DNA of 64,000 nt, from assembly GCA_965249045.1 (NCBI GenBank), contig OZ252213.1:310001-374000 (forward strand), in the 5' to 3' direction. The notes beneath the pieces are model-generated. The model had not been told where the DNA came from. It ran no database searches and was given only the letters and a program-made list of their open reading frames with translations. The translations under genes were made by a program, and so were the position numbers. Shown piece by piece: positions 26,601 through 35,337 of this stretch. The DNA is from Nemesobacter sp965249045. Its GTDB lineage: Bacteria; Desulfobacterota_D; UBA1144; Nemesobacterales; Nemesobacteraceae. Positions within the stretch are counted from its first letter, which is position 1. Each line of letters begins with the position of its first letter.

Positions 26601-27017
26601 ATGCGTAAACCCGTACAGAAAGCCGGAGTTGTCGCTTACAGAAAAAACAGCCGCGGGGAAATCGAAGTTATTCTGGTGAGTTCAAGAAAGCTCAATGATT
26701 CATGGGTTTTTCCCGCCGGAGGAGTCGATTACGGTGAAACTCCCGCCGAGGCGGCGGAAAGGGAATGTCTTGAGGAAAGCGGATACAAAGTGGAAATAGA
26801 GCAGCCTCTTGACATAATGGTTATTGAAGGGGGGAAAAGACACATTCTCTATACTTTTTTCCGCGCCAAGGCCATTGAGGATACGGGAGATTACGAAAGG
26901 GACAGGAAAAGAAAATGGTGCGGGATTGACGACCTTCCCGATACGGTCGCTTACATGTTTCGGGAAGTCGCGGAAAGTTTCCAGAAAAATATCCTGAGTC
27001 CCCAGTCCCGCGGTTAA
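26601..27017 (+). CDS. Nudix hydrolase
   Basis: The protein is 138 residues, a single Nudix domain. The box GVDYGETPAEAAERECLEESGY (about residues 41-62) fits the G-x5-E-x7-REUxEExGU consensus, with the metal-binding glutamates in place. The pattern GVVAYRKNSRGEIEVILVSSRK...WVFPAGGVDYGE and a GKRHILYTFF strand resemble diphosphoinositol-polyphosphate/diadenosine polyphosphate phosphohydrolases. The substrate is not readable from sequence. It lies 56 bases before a methyltransferase gene on the same strand. Confidence 0.9.
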   Translation: MRKPVQKAGVVAYRKNSRGEIEVILVSSRKLNDSWVFPAGGVDYGETPAEAAERECLEESGYKVEIEQPLDIMVIEGGKRHILYTFFRAKAIEDTGDYERDRKRKWCGIDDLPDTVAYMFREVAESFQKNILSPQSRG

Positions 27018-27073
27018 AGCCTTAATCGGCCAAGCAATAATCGGAATTTCATACTCATACCGGAGAGGAACAA

Positions 27074-27868
27074 ATGAAAAGCCAACAGTTCGTAAAAAAA
27101 ACACAGAGTCATTACGCGCGGATAGCGGATGTCTACAGGTCTTTGAGGGTTACCGACTCAGAACCCGTGCTCTACATAAAGGAGATAATAGGGGACAAGG
27201 GGAAAATAACAGCTGCCGACGTGGGAGCCGGAGCGGGGCGGTACGCGAGACTTTTCTTTGAACATCTGGGCAAGGAAGACCTGTTTCTTTACTGCTACGA
27301 CACAAACGAGTTCATGCTCGAGAGCCTCGAGAAGTATCTAGACGATCACGACATCCGAAACTACGCGACCAAAATCGCCATGGCGCAGGAGCTTCCCATC
27401 GCGGACAAGGCGCTTGACGCAATATTCTGCTTCAACGCCATACATTTTTTCAACACCCCGAAATTTCTAAGGGAAAGCGCAAGGGTGCTGCGCAAGGGAT
27501 CATTTCTTTTCATTTACACAAGAACCAAGACCCAGAGCATGAAAAGCATATGGGGAAAGCATTTCCCGTCTTTTAACCAGAAGGAATCGGACCTTTACAA
27601 AACCGACAGCTTGGAGTCGGAGATCGAAGGAACCCAGGGACTGGAACTCATGGAAATGAAAACCTTCTCTCTCTCTCGTGAAAATTCCCTAAAGGAACTT
27701 ACTGAGAGAGCGCAGAGCAAGCATTATTCGACTTTCTATCTCTTCGAAAGCCAGGAGTTTGAAAGATCCCTCGCGGAATTCAGGGAAAATATCCGCGAAT
27801 CCTACAAGGACCCCGGCAAAATCAAATGGTCAGACGAAAAAACCATGTACACCGTGCTCCGAAAATAA
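27074..27868 (+). CDS. Class I SAM-dependent methyltransferase
   Basis: The 264-residue protein has the SAM-binding motif I AADVGAGAGRYARLF (about residues 48-62), motif II LYCYDTNEFML and the post-II region IADKALDAIFCFNAIHFF typical of methyltransferase fold 11. The C-terminal half has a distinctive basic helix and a KWSDEKTMYTVL end. Substrate is unknown. It is followed by a strong intrinsic terminator at 27914-27955, so the Nudix-methyltransferase pair forms one transcript. Confidence 0.82.
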   Translation: MKSQQFVKKTQSHYARIADVYRSLRVTDSEPVLYIKEIIGDKGKITAADVGAGAGRYARLFFEHLGKEDLFLYCYDTNEFMLESLEKYLDDHDIRNYATKIAMAQELPIADKALDAIFCFNAIHFFNTPKFLRESARVLRKGSFLFIYTRTKTQSMKSIWGKHFPSFNQKESDLYKTDSLESEIEGTQGLELMEMKTFSLSRENSLKELTERAQSKHYSTFYLFESQEFERSLAEFRENIRESYKDPGKIKWSDEKTMYTVLRK

Positions 27869-27913
27869 CGCGTGAGCCCCGTCGGTTGCAGTTGAGTTAA
27901 CGCCCGGATATTT

Positions 27914-27955
27914 CCGACCAATATAAAATTGACTTTATATTAGTCGGGTTTTTTG
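27914..27955 (+). terminator. Rho-independent terminator after the methyltransferase gene
   Basis: The stem pairs CCGACCAATATAAA (27914-27927) with TTTATATTAGTCGG (27934-27947), with one mismatch and a six-base loop. A further G and a run of six T residues follow. It ends the plus-strand transcript before the minus-strand tRNA-Arg. Confidence 0.85.
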
Positions 27956-27975
27956 TTTTGCAGTACGGGCTGTCA

Positions 27976-28052
27976 TGGCGGGCGATGGGGGATTCGAACC
28001 CCCGACCCCAGGCTCCGGAGGCCTGTGCTCTAATCCGCTGAGCTAATCACCC
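27976..28052 (-). tRNA. tRNA-Arg (anticodon CCG)
   Basis: The minus strand folds into a cloverleaf. The acceptor is GGGTGAT paired with ATCGCCC (one U-G), the D arm TAGCTCAGCGGATTAGAGCA, the anticodon stem CAGGC/GCCTG with loop CTCCGGA (anticodon CCG), and the T arm GGGGGTTCGAATCCCCC. Discriminator G is followed by an encoded CCA (27976-27978). Its 5' end overlaps the last six bases of the upstream udg gene. Confidence 0.95.
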
Positions 28053-28790
28053 GTCAACAGGTATCCCGAGTTCCTTCATTACAAGCTTCATATCCTCCCA
28101 GACGGGCTTTTTAAAAGCCGGGTTTCGCAGAAGTGCTGCGGGATGGTACGTAATCATAAGTTTTGAGTTTCCGTACTGGTGAAAAGTGCCTCTTAACTGC
28201 CCCATCTTGAAGTTTTTAAGCTTGAGCATCAATCCGGTAGCGACGCTTCCGAGGGAAACTATAACTTCTGGATTTATGCTTTCTATCTGTTTTGTAAGAA
28301 ACGGCTCACAACTTGCCACCTCATCCGGTTCCGGGTTTCTGTTTCCTGGAGGACGGCATTTTACCACGTTGCATATATACACGTCCTTTCTCTCAAGCTT
28401 CATAGCCTGGATTATCTTCGTAAGCAACTGCCCGGCCCTTCCGACAAAGGGCCTTCCCTGAATGTCTTCGTCTCTTCCAGGGCCCTCGCCGACAAACACG
28501 AGCCTCGCCCTAGGATTGCCCTCGCCGAACACTATGTTCTTTCTCGTCTCGCAGAGACGGCATCTCGTGCAGTCCCCGAGTTCTTCCCTTATCTCGGAAA
28601 GCGTCTGCACTGATGCACCCCGCGCTTTGCCGCGGCCAGATAAAAGAGCGGTTCCATTTTTCTCCGTGTCCTCTATTTCGGTCCCTCCCGCGGCAAACCC
28701 CGCCGGCAGCTCCCCTATCCCGATTTCCTTGCAGAACCGAAGATAATTCTCAAGCGCCTGCGCCGTCTCGTAAAATTCATTGGAACTCAT
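28047..28790 (-). CDS. Uracil-DNA glycosylase, family 4 (iron-sulfur type)
   Basis: It excises uracil from DNA to start base-excision repair. The 247-residue protein has the family-4 pattern: cysteines in GDCTRCRLCETR (about 73-84) for a 4Fe-4S cluster, VFVGEGPGRDEDIQGRPFVGRAG (motif I), the later cluster cysteines in VKCRPPGNRNP and ASCEPFL, and the motif TYHPAALLR (about 213-221). The stop codon TGA falls inside the acceptor stem of tRNA-Arg, six bases in. The gene is divergent from leuS. Another, frameshifted UDG-fold protein occurs at 5356-6121, so this is the intact copy. Confidence 0.93.
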   Translation of the reverse strand: MSSNEFYETAQALENYLRFCKEIGIGELPAGFAAGGTEIEDTEKNGTALLSGRGKARGASVQTLSEIREELGDCTRCRLCETRKNIVFGEGNPRARLVFVGEGPGRDEDIQGRPFVGRAGQLLTKIIQAMKLERKDVYICNVVKCRPPGNRNPEPDEVASCEPFLTKQIESINPEVIVSLGSVATGLMLKLKNFKMGQLRGTFHQYGNSKLMITYHPAALLRNPAFKKPVWEDMKLVMKELGIPVDG

Positions 28791-28926
28791 GGCTTGCCGG
28801 GAAGGAAGTTTAACACAAACACCGGGAGGGGCGAAACGGTTTGAAAGCGAAGCGGGTTTTAATTAGAATAAGACCGCGCTTGCGAAAACCTTGCAACTAA
28901 ATCAGCCAGGCGCTTTCCCCTCACGC

Positions 28927-31383
28927 ATGGAGAGAGAATACATACCGCAGGAAATCGAGAAAAAATGGCAGGATTCCTGGGCGGAGAAAGATATCTACAG
29001 GGTCTCGGAGGAAACCTCCGGGAAAAAGTATTACGTCCTTGAGATGTTTCCCTACCCGTCGGGCAGAATCCACATGGGACACGTGAGAAACTACACGATC
29101 GGAGACGTCGTCTCGAGATTTAAAAGATCCAGGGGCTTTAACGTTCTCCACCCAATCGGATGGGACGCCTTCGGTTTGCCCGCAGAGAACGCAGCGATAC
29201 AGAACGCCATACATCCCTCGGCCTGGACACGGACCAACATAACGCAGATGAAAGAACAGCTCATGCGCCTTGGGTTCAGCTACGACTGGAGCAGGGAGAT
29301 CGCCACGTGCGATGTTGATTACTACCGCTGGGAACAGTGGCTTTTCACTAGACTTCACCGTGAAGGACTCGCCTACAAAAAGACTTCCGTTGTAAACTGG
29401 GACCCGGTTGACCAGACGGTGCTCGCAAATGAGCAGGTGATTGACGGAAAGGGGTGGCGTTCAGGGGCAGTTGTCGAAAAAAAGGAAATACCGCAGTGGT
29501 TCCTGAGAGTAAGCAACTACTCCGAGGAACTGCTGAGTGAGCTTGAGAAGATGGAAGGGTGGCCCGACGCCGTGAAAACCATGCAGAAAAACTGGATAGG
29601 AAAATCCGAGGGGGTCGAGGCCGAATTCCGCGTGGACGGGGGAAAAAGCGTTTTGAAGATATTCACCACGCGTCCGGACACGATCATGGGTGTAACCTAT
29701 CTGGCCCTTGCTCCCGAACATCCGCTTACAAGCGAGGTGGCAAAGAAAAATCCCGAGGTCGCGGATTTCATCGCCCAGTGCCGTAAAGCTCCCGTTTCCG
29801 AGGCGGAAATCGAGACCATGGAAAAAAGCGGCGTCCCGCTCGGAATAGACGCCATCCACCCCATAAGCGGGGAGGAAATACCTGTATGGACCGCAAACTT
29901 CGTGCTTATGAGCTACGGAACCGGAGCGGTGATGAGCGTTCCGGCGCACGATCAGCGGGACTGGGAATTCGCGAAAAAATACGGCCTCGAGATAAAACAG
30001 GTGATATTCCCAAGGAACGGAGGCGTCTTTGATATCGGAAAAGAAGCATTTACTGAGAAGGGAACTCTCGGGGATTCGGAATGGCTCTCGGGGTGCACCT
30101 CGCAGGAAGCCTTCGGAAAAATAGCCGAGTTTCTCCAGAAAAACGCTGCGGGAGGAGTGAAAACCAACTACCGTCTTCGGGACTGGGGAATCTCTAGGCA
30201 GCGCTACTGGGGAGCACCAATACCGATAGTGTACTGCGAGCGGTGCGGAGAGGTTGCGGTTGCGGACTCAGATCTTCCGGTGGAACTTCCCCTCGAAATA
30301 GATATTGACGGAGAGCGTATCCCCGCTCTTTCCGGGATTGAGAGCTTCATCGCCACCAACTGTCCCGCCTGCGGAGGACCTGCCAAGCGGGAAACTGACA
30401 CGATGGACACGTTTGTCGAGTCATCCTGGTATTTTCTAAGATACGCGTCTCCTGATTTTAAAGACGGCATGTTTGAACCCAAAAGCGCTTCCTACTGGCT
30501 TCCTGTGGATCAGTACATAGGCGGAATAGAACACGCCATACTTCACCTTCTTTATTCAAGATTCTTCACGAAGGTGCTTCGGGATATCGGCGTCTTCGAA
30601 CTTAACGAACCCTTTGCGAATCTCCTCACCCAGGGGATGGTGGTAAAAGACGGAGCGAAGATGTCAAAGTCTCTTGGAAACACGGTTGACCCCGATGACA
30701 TGATAGTTCGTTACGGAGCCGACACCGTGAGGATGTTCATGCTCTTTGCCGCTCCCGTGGAAAAAGACCTTGAGTGGAGCGAGCAGGGAGTGAACGGAAT
30801 GTTCAGGTTTTTGGGCAGGGTCTGGCGTTTTGCGGTTGAGTTTTTCTCCGAGCGGGAAAACGAAACAAAGACCCAGGAACACCCGGCAAAAGGAAAACCG
30901 GCTGCCCTCGCCGCTACGACAAACCGGACGATTAAAAAAGTCACAGAAGACATAGAGAGCTTCAAGTTCAACACCGCGATTTCGGCCATAATGGAGCTTT
31001 TTAACGAACTCAGCGCGCTTTGGAAAGAAAAAAGCGTGGGAAGGGAACACGCCCGCGCGTCGCTGCTTGCGGTCACGAGGCTTATCTATCCAATGGCTCC
31101 CCATTTCGCAGAAGAGCTCTGGGAACTTTCGGGGGAAAGCGGAACTCTGGTCGACAAGGAGTGGATAAAATGGGACGAGAGCACTTTTGAGAGTGCGAAA
31201 ATAACCATCCCAGTAAGGGTGAATTCCAAGGTCAGAAACCAGATTTCCTTAAGTGCGGACGCTGATGAGGAAACTGCCAGGGAAATCGCTCTTTCTGACA
31301 GTCGGGTAAAGGAATACATAGCGGGGCGGAAAATAAAAAACTTCGTCTATGTGCCTAAAAGGCTTGTGGACATAAGGGTTTAG
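28927..31383 (+). CDS. leuS: Leucyl-tRNA synthetase
   Basis: Class I synthetase charging tRNA-Leu. From the ATG at 28927 (MEREYIPQEIEKKWQ, the standard N-terminus) it has 818 residues. A further-upstream TTG at 28891 extends the frame but adds nothing recognisable. Signatures are PSGRIHMGHVRNYTIGDV (the HIGH-equivalent), the editing domain with FTTRPDTIMGVTY and GTGAVMSVPAHDQRDWEFA, a zinc-type segment CERCGEVAV / CPACGGPAK and KDGAKMSKSLGN (KMSKS loop). The gene is divergent from udg and followed 16 bases later by a deoxyhypusine-synthase-like gene. Confidence 0.97.
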   Translation: MEREYIPQEIEKKWQDSWAEKDIYRVSEETSGKKYYVLEMFPYPSGRIHMGHVRNYTIGDVVSRFKRSRGFNVLHPIGWDAFGLPAENAAIQNAIHPSAWTRTNITQMKEQLMRLGFSYDWSREIATCDVDYYRWEQWLFTRLHREGLAYKKTSVVNWDPVDQTVLANEQVIDGKGWRSGAVVEKKEIPQWFLRVSNYSEELLSELEKMEGWPDAVKTMQKNWIGKSEGVEAEFRVDGGKSVLKIFTTRPDTIMGVTYLALAPEHPLTSEVAKKNPEVADFIAQCRKAPVSEAEIETMEKSGVPLGIDAIHPISGEEIPVWTANFVLMSYGTGAVMSVPAHDQRDWEFAKKYGLEIKQVIFPRNGGVFDIGKEAFTEKGTLGDSEWLSGCTSQEAFGKIAEFLQKNAAGGVKTNYRLRDWGISRQRYWGAPIPIVYCERCGEVAVADSDLPVELPLEIDIDGERIPALSGIESFIATNCPACGGPAKRETDTMDTFVESSWYFLRYASPDFKDGMFEPKSASYWLPVDQYIGGIEHAILHLLYSRFFTKVLRDIGVFELNEPFANLLTQGMVVKDGAKMSKSLGNTVDPDDMIVRYGADTVRMFMLFAAPVEKDLEWSEQGVNGMFRFLGRVWRFAVEFFSERENETKTQEHPAKGKPAALAATTNRTIKKVTEDIESFKFNTAISAIMELFNELSALWKEKSVGREHARASLLAVTRLIYPMAPHFAEELWELSGESGTLVDKEWIKWDESTFESAKITIPVRVNSKVRNQISLSADADEETAREIALSDSRVKEYIAGRKIKNFVYVPKRLVDIRV

Positions 31384-31399
31384 CAGGGAGAGAAAGAAC

Positions 31400-32467
31400 G
31401 TGAAGGACAACTCTGGCTATCTCGGCAAAAAAGTAAAAGCGATAGAGGTCTCGCCCGAAAAGCCGATCTCGAGACTGCTTGAAGAAATGGCGGAGACGGG
31501 ATTTCAGGGCAAAAACCTGGGCAGGGTTGTGGATGTCTTCTGCAAGATGGTAGAGGCTGAGGATCTCACGATCTTTTTCGGCTACGCGGGTTCTCTTTCC
31601 ACCACGGGACAGTGGAAAATAATAAACTGGCTCATTGAAAACAGGTACATAGACGTTCTTATCCCCACCGGCGCGAACATCTCAGAAGACATAGTGGAGG
31701 CGATGGGTTTTTCGTACTGGCAGGGAAGCCCGAACGAGGACGACGCAAAACTTTTTTCCGAGGGAATAAACCGCTACTACGACGTCTACGGAACCGAACC
31801 CGACTACCTCGAGATGACCGAGCTTCTGGCTGAATTCATAATGACCCTCGATGAGTCCCGAAACTATTCCTCAAGAGAATTTCTCAAAAGATGCGGACAG
31901 TGGCTCGATAAAAAAAACATAAACAGCATCGTAGCCACAGCCGCGAGAAACGAGGTTCCCGTTTTCTGCCCCGCCATAGCGGATAGCCCTTACGGAGACG
32001 CGGCGCTTATCGCGAAAAGCAGAGGACATCATCTCACTATTGACGCCATACAGGACTACGTGGAATTCATGGGAATGGGAGAGGGCGTGGTTGACACCGG
32101 AGTCGTCTACATAGGTGGGGGAGTGCCGAAAGACTTTATTCAGCTCTTCGCCGTCACTGGCGACCTTCTTTACGAAGACAGGAAGATTCCGGGAAGAGCT
32201 GCCGGGCTTAACCGTAAGGGAACCGGGGAGCAGGAAACCTATTATCCTCATAAATACGCAATCCAGATTACAACCGATTCTCCCCAGTGGGGAGGACTCT
32301 CGGGGTGCACGTTTGAAGAGGCGGTTTCATGGGGAAAAGAAAACCCCGAAGGCAGCCTGGTTCAGTGCTATTGCGATGCAACTATAGCTCTTCCCATCGT
32401 CTCCCACGCTCTTTCGGAAAAAACACAGGTAAAAAGAAAAGGAACCGTTTTAAAATTTGACGATTAA
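31400..32467 (+). CDS. Deoxyhypusine synthase-like protein
   Basis: The protein is 355 residues, starting with GTG at 31400 (upstream GGGAG). It resembles the deoxyhypusine synthase family. Matches include a core with YAGSLSTTGQW and IDVLIPTGANISEDI, NAD-region IYIGGG-like VYIGGGVPKDF, PHKYAIQITTDSPQWGGLSGCTF and the EEAVSWGKE segment, whose Lys corresponds to the covalent-intermediate lysine. In eukaryotes and archaea the enzyme modifies eIF5A/aIF5A. Bacteria lack that protein, and bacterial homologues are thought to act on polyamines such as homospermidine. No polyamine genes are nearby, so the role is open. It may be co-transcribed with leuS. Confidence 0.85.
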   Translation: MKDNSGYLGKKVKAIEVSPEKPISRLLEEMAETGFQGKNLGRVVDVFCKMVEAEDLTIFFGYAGSLSTTGQWKIINWLIENRYIDVLIPTGANISEDIVEAMGFSYWQGSPNEDDAKLFSEGINRYYDVYGTEPDYLEMTELLAEFIMTLDESRNYSSREFLKRCGQWLDKKNINSIVATAARNEVPVFCPAIADSPYGDAALIAKSRGHHLTIDAIQDYVEFMGMGEGVVDTGVVYIGGGVPKDFIQLFAVTGDLLYEDRKIPGRAAGLNRKGTGEQETYYPHKYAIQITTDSPQWGGLSGCTFEEAVSWGKENPEGSLVQCYCDATIALPIVSHALSEKTQVKRKGTVLKFDD

Positions 32468-32903
32468 GCTGCATTCTCACAGAATGTAATGCAGGAGATT
32501 TTGGGGAGTCAGATTTTGGATTTTACTTGAACTGATTACTAGACATCATTATTTGACCACATTAACCAGAAAGATTTTAGCATCTTCAGCGCAATTAAGC
32601 GTCTGAAGATATGAAGGTCAAATCATAATTCTAAACCCCCGATATCTTAGCTCTGACCGTCTGCACGGTTTCGCGCCGAAGGAATTTGAAAAAAAATTTT
32701 AAAACCATCCGATGTTTGTGATAGAATAGGAGTTGTTTGAGTGGATGAATTTTATGGACTGATTGCAGTATCGGACCTAATAGACCTAACTGCTGTTATC
32801 TCCAAATGGTTTTCAAAGCCACTAGAGGATATTTCGTCTTGAAGAATCGGACGTGTTTTAACTAACTGAACATATTTGACCTTATGATAGAAGGAGAAGA
32901 AAA
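32468..32903. other. 436-base intergenic region upstream of the porin
   Basis: No coding frame stands out. It contains a large paired structure at 32548-32629 and an AT-rich stretch 32687-32730 with a TAGAAT box at 32722-32727 that may serve as the porin promoter -10. A GAAGGAGAAG ribosome-binding site lies just before the ATG at 32904. A weak hairpin (CTGCATT ... AATGCAG) follows the deoxyhypusine synthase-like stop. Confidence 0.5.
32548..32629 (+). other. Nested inverted-repeat structure (possible structured leader or small RNA)
   Basis: Outer arms ATTATTTGACC (32548-32558) and GGTCAAATCATAAT (32616-32629) pair apart from small bulges. Inside them lies a second hairpin, ATCTTCAGCGC with GCGTCTGAAGAT (one bulged T, six-base loop). 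No poly-T tract follows. It matches no RNA family I can name. It could be a processed leader of the porin transcript or a short repetitive element. Confidence 0.45.
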
Positions 32904-34166
32904 ATGAATTACCTTATCAAAAGGGTTTTAATGATTTGTCTGCTGGCATCCGGTATGTTGGCAGTGCCGCTCTCAGCATTTGCGGGCGGGGGAGGAGCCG
33001 AGGAACCGATGGCTGAAGAAGCAATGGCTGAGGAACCGATGGCTGAAGAAGCAATGGCTGAGGAACCGATGGCTGAAGAAGCAATGGCTGAAGAAGCAAT
33101 GGCTGAAGAAGCAATGGCTGAAGAAGCAATGGCTGAAGAAGCAATGGCTGAGGAACTGATGGCTGAAGAACTGATGGTCGGTGAAGCTATGATTAAGGAT
33201 ACCGACGTTTCAATTTACGGCAGGTTCTGGCCTAGGATCACCTATAACGACGTTGATGGGGGGGACTCATCAACCGACATAACCGACGCGCTTTCCCGGG
33301 TCGGGATCAAAGCCAATACTCAGATAACTGAAACTCTCAGCGCAGTGTTGCACGGGGAGTGGGATGTTGATATTGAGAAAAACGGCAATTTCGGCGACGC
33401 GCGTCAGGCTTACGTGGGTTTGCGAAGCGAGGGTTTGGGTATGGTAGCTATCGGTAAGCAATGGGATCCCTATTTTAATGTCGTTGCTGAAGTAACCGAT
33501 ATTTTCTATCATCGCGCAAGCCCCTTTGGATATGACCAGCAGGGTCCTTTCCGAAGCAGCAATCTGGTAACCTACGCGAACAGTCTTGGGGGTTTAAGCA
33601 TAAACGCGGGCATGCAGGTAGACGGCACGTCGGGAAGCAATGATGGGGGCACTCATTCCGACAATGTCGACGCGGCTTCAGTCGGCGCGAGTCTCCGCTC
33701 CGGTCCGGTTTATATCGGCGTATCCTACTTGCGGCAGAATCAGGACAATCACATGATCGAGGTGAACGATATGGACGTGCTGCAGCTGCACCCCCGTGAG
33801 AGAAATTTCTTCGGCGTAGGCGGCAGTCTGAACGTAATTGACAATCTCTACCTCGCCGTTACCTACCAGTACATAACAGACAATTACGATGACGGCAGTG
33901 AGCTTAACCCCTTTACTCTCGATGTAGCCGCCGCTTACTCTTTTGGTGGCGGGGTTAAAGTGCTTGCGGGTTTTTTCACGTCTGATCCAGATGACGGAAA
34001 CGAGTTAATGGGCTATAACGTTACTTTGATTAAAGAGGTGCATCCTGCCTTGGATGTCTTTGCCGAATGGGTATTAAGTGATTACGATCAGGAAGATGAC
34101 GACAACCAAGACTCCAACACTTTTAGCCTCGGTTTCCGCTATGACTTTGACGTTCAAATCTTCTAG
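32904..34166 (+). CDS. Outer-membrane porin-like protein with N-terminal pentapeptide repeats
   Basis: The 420-residue precursor has a classic signal peptide (KRVLMICLLASGMLAVPLSAFA, cleavage near residue 27). Residues about 32-96 then carry twelve repeats of AEE(A/P/L)M plus a degenerate thirteenth copy. The remainder has alternating beta-strand patterns typical of Gram-negative porins: DVSIYGRFWPRITY, LSAVLHGEWDV, MVAIGKQWDPYFN, LYLAVTYQYITDNY. It ends in aromatic FSLGFRYDFDVQIF with a terminal Phe, the BAM signal. Diffusion of small solutes across the outer membrane is the likely role. The acidic, Met-rich linker is unusual. A strong terminator follows at 34231-34278. Confidence 0.85.
   Translation: MNYLIKRVLMICLLASGMLAVPLSAFAGGGGAEEPMAEEAMAEEPMAEEAMAEEPMAEEAMAEEAMAEEAMAEEAMAEEAMAEELMAEELMVGEAMIKDTDVSIYGRFWPRITYNDVDGGDSSTDITDALSRVGIKANTQITETLSAVLHGEWDVDIEKNGNFGDARQAYVGLRSEGLGMVAIGKQWDPYFNVVAEVTDIFYHRASPFGYDQQGPFRSSNLVTYANSLGGLSINAGMQVDGTSGSNDGGTHSDNVDAASVGASLRSGPVYIGVSYLRQNQDNHMIEVNDMDVLQLHPRERNFFGVGGSLNVIDNLYLAVTYQYITDNYDDGSELNPFTLDVAAAYSFGGGVKVLAGFFTSDPDDGNELMGYNVTLIKEVHPALDVFAEWVLSDYDQEDDDNQDSNTFSLGFRYDFDVQIF
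32997..33176 (+). repeat. 15-bp tandem repeat in the porin gene (about 12 copies)
   Basis: Twelve units close to GCTGAAGAAGCAATG, with variants ending CCGATG or CTGATG, encode AEE(A/P/L)M. The unit is a multiple of three, so copy-number change would lengthen or shorten the linker without a frameshift. Several neighbouring units are identical, the expected outcome of recent slippage or unequal recombination. Confidence 0.92.
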
Positions 34167-34230
34167 CTGCTAGCGGACTTGAAGAACTGAAAGTCAGATC
34201 ATGACGGCGGCTTTGCCGTGATCGATATTC

Positions 34231-34278
34231 TCGGGGACATATTTAGAAGTTTTCTTCAGATATGTCCCCGATTTTTTT
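34231..34278 (+). terminator. Rho-independent terminator after the porin gene
   Basis: A perfect 12-bp stem, TCGGGGACATAT (34231-34242) with ATATGTCCCCGA (34260-34271), encloses a loop that can itself pair GAAG/CTTC. It is followed by seven T residues. This is one of the clearest terminators in the window and ends the porin transcript about 65 bases past its stop. Confidence 0.92.
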
Positions 34279-34405
34279 ACCTTCCCGTCGCGCAACCCCG
34301 AAAATTCCTTTCCGCGACCGTACCAAGCGTTGTGTTCAGGCAGTTAAAGTGTAGATTCAATTACGGAAATCCTTTGAAAATCCAAGCGGAGGAAACATAC
34401 GGCAG

Positions 34406-35221
34406 ATGAGCGAAAAACGGATAGGAGTAGATTATTCTGAGCTTCACCAGCTTGACAGCCCGGCAAACAGGCTCATAAGAGAATCCATATGGGGAACAGA
34501 AGACGACATAGGACAGCAGTCGTTCATTACCCCCCGTTATCTCGATCAGCTGATCCCGAGACTCGGCATAGAAAAAACGACTCACATGCTTGACGTTGGA
34601 AGCGGAGCGGGAGGTCCTGCGATATACATAGTGGACAAAACCGGATGCAAAGTCTCCGGGATAGAGATCAACGAAGTGGGAGTCGACGTATCGGGAAAAC
34701 TTGCGAAAAACTCGGGACTTGAGGACAAAACGAAATTTCATCTGGGCAACGCAACGGACATGCCGTTTGCGGAAACCACGTTTGACCTTGCCCTAAGTCT
34801 TAACGTGATGAACGTGTTTGAGGACAAGACGGGACTTTTCAAAGAGGTTCACAGGGTGCTTAAACCCTCTGGAACATGGGCGTTTTTAAGCGGCACCTTC
34901 GAGATATACGGTGACGAGGAAACGAAACAGAGAATGGCTAGGGGCTATCTTATCCCGCAATATTACGATTCGCTTGAAAGTTACAGGGAAAAGCTCGAAT
35001 CGGCCGGTTTCCGCATCGAGGAAATAACCGAATACGTGGCAGATTTTCGTGTTCAGGTTAAAAAATGGGGAGACGCTTACAAAAAGCACTCGACAGTGAT
35101 TGCCGAAGAACAGGGAGAAGAGAACACCCGCTATCACATTGAGTATTTTGATACGTATCTGAAGCTGGTTGATGAGAGAAGAGCTTCAAATCATCTCGTC
35201 ATATGCTCAAAGCCCGAATAA
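34406..35221 (+). CDS. SAM-dependent methyltransferase (fold 11)
   Basis: The 271-residue protein has motif I HMLDVGSGAGGPAIYI (about residues 54-69), CKVSGIEINEVGVDVS (motif II) and the post-motif TDMPFAETTFDLALSLNVMNVFEDK. A C-terminal extension rich in charged and aromatic residues follows (QYYDSLESYREKLESAGF). The GSGxGG(P/A) form of motif I with a downstream helical cap resembles sarcosine/dimethylglycine or phospho-base N-methyltransferases, but substrate is uncertain. The start ATG at 34406 lies 15 bases after a GGAGG. The gene stands alone, between the porin terminator and the broken Cache gene. Confidence 0.82.
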   Translation: MSEKRIGVDYSELHQLDSPANRLIRESIWGTEDDIGQQSFITPRYLDQLIPRLGIEKTTHMLDVGSGAGGPAIYIVDKTGCKVSGIEINEVGVDVSGKLAKNSGLEDKTKFHLGNATDMPFAETTFDLALSLNVMNVFEDKTGLFKEVHRVLKPSGTWAFLSGTFEIYGDEETKQRMARGYLIPQYYDSLESYREKLESAGFRIEEITEYVADFRVQVKKWGDAYKKHSTVIAEEQGEENTRYHIEYFDTYLKLVDERRASNHLVICSKPE

Positions 35222-35337
35222 AGTTTATCGGCCGGATTGTCTTCTTAATTTTTCGGTTACCCAACATAGATATTCCGCTTGACATAGCCGGAGCAAAAAA
35301 TGCAGAATGTCAAAGTGAGTTTAGAATCCTAGGAGGA

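Noticed and set aside
28891..28926. Longer leuS start at TTG 28891
   Set aside because: The added 12 residues match nothing, and ATG 28927 gives the usual LeuRS N-terminus.
32917..33144. Opposite-strand Leu/Gln/Pro-rich ORF across the porin repeats
   Set aside because: A shadow of the 15-bp repeat; an artefact of the repeated codons.
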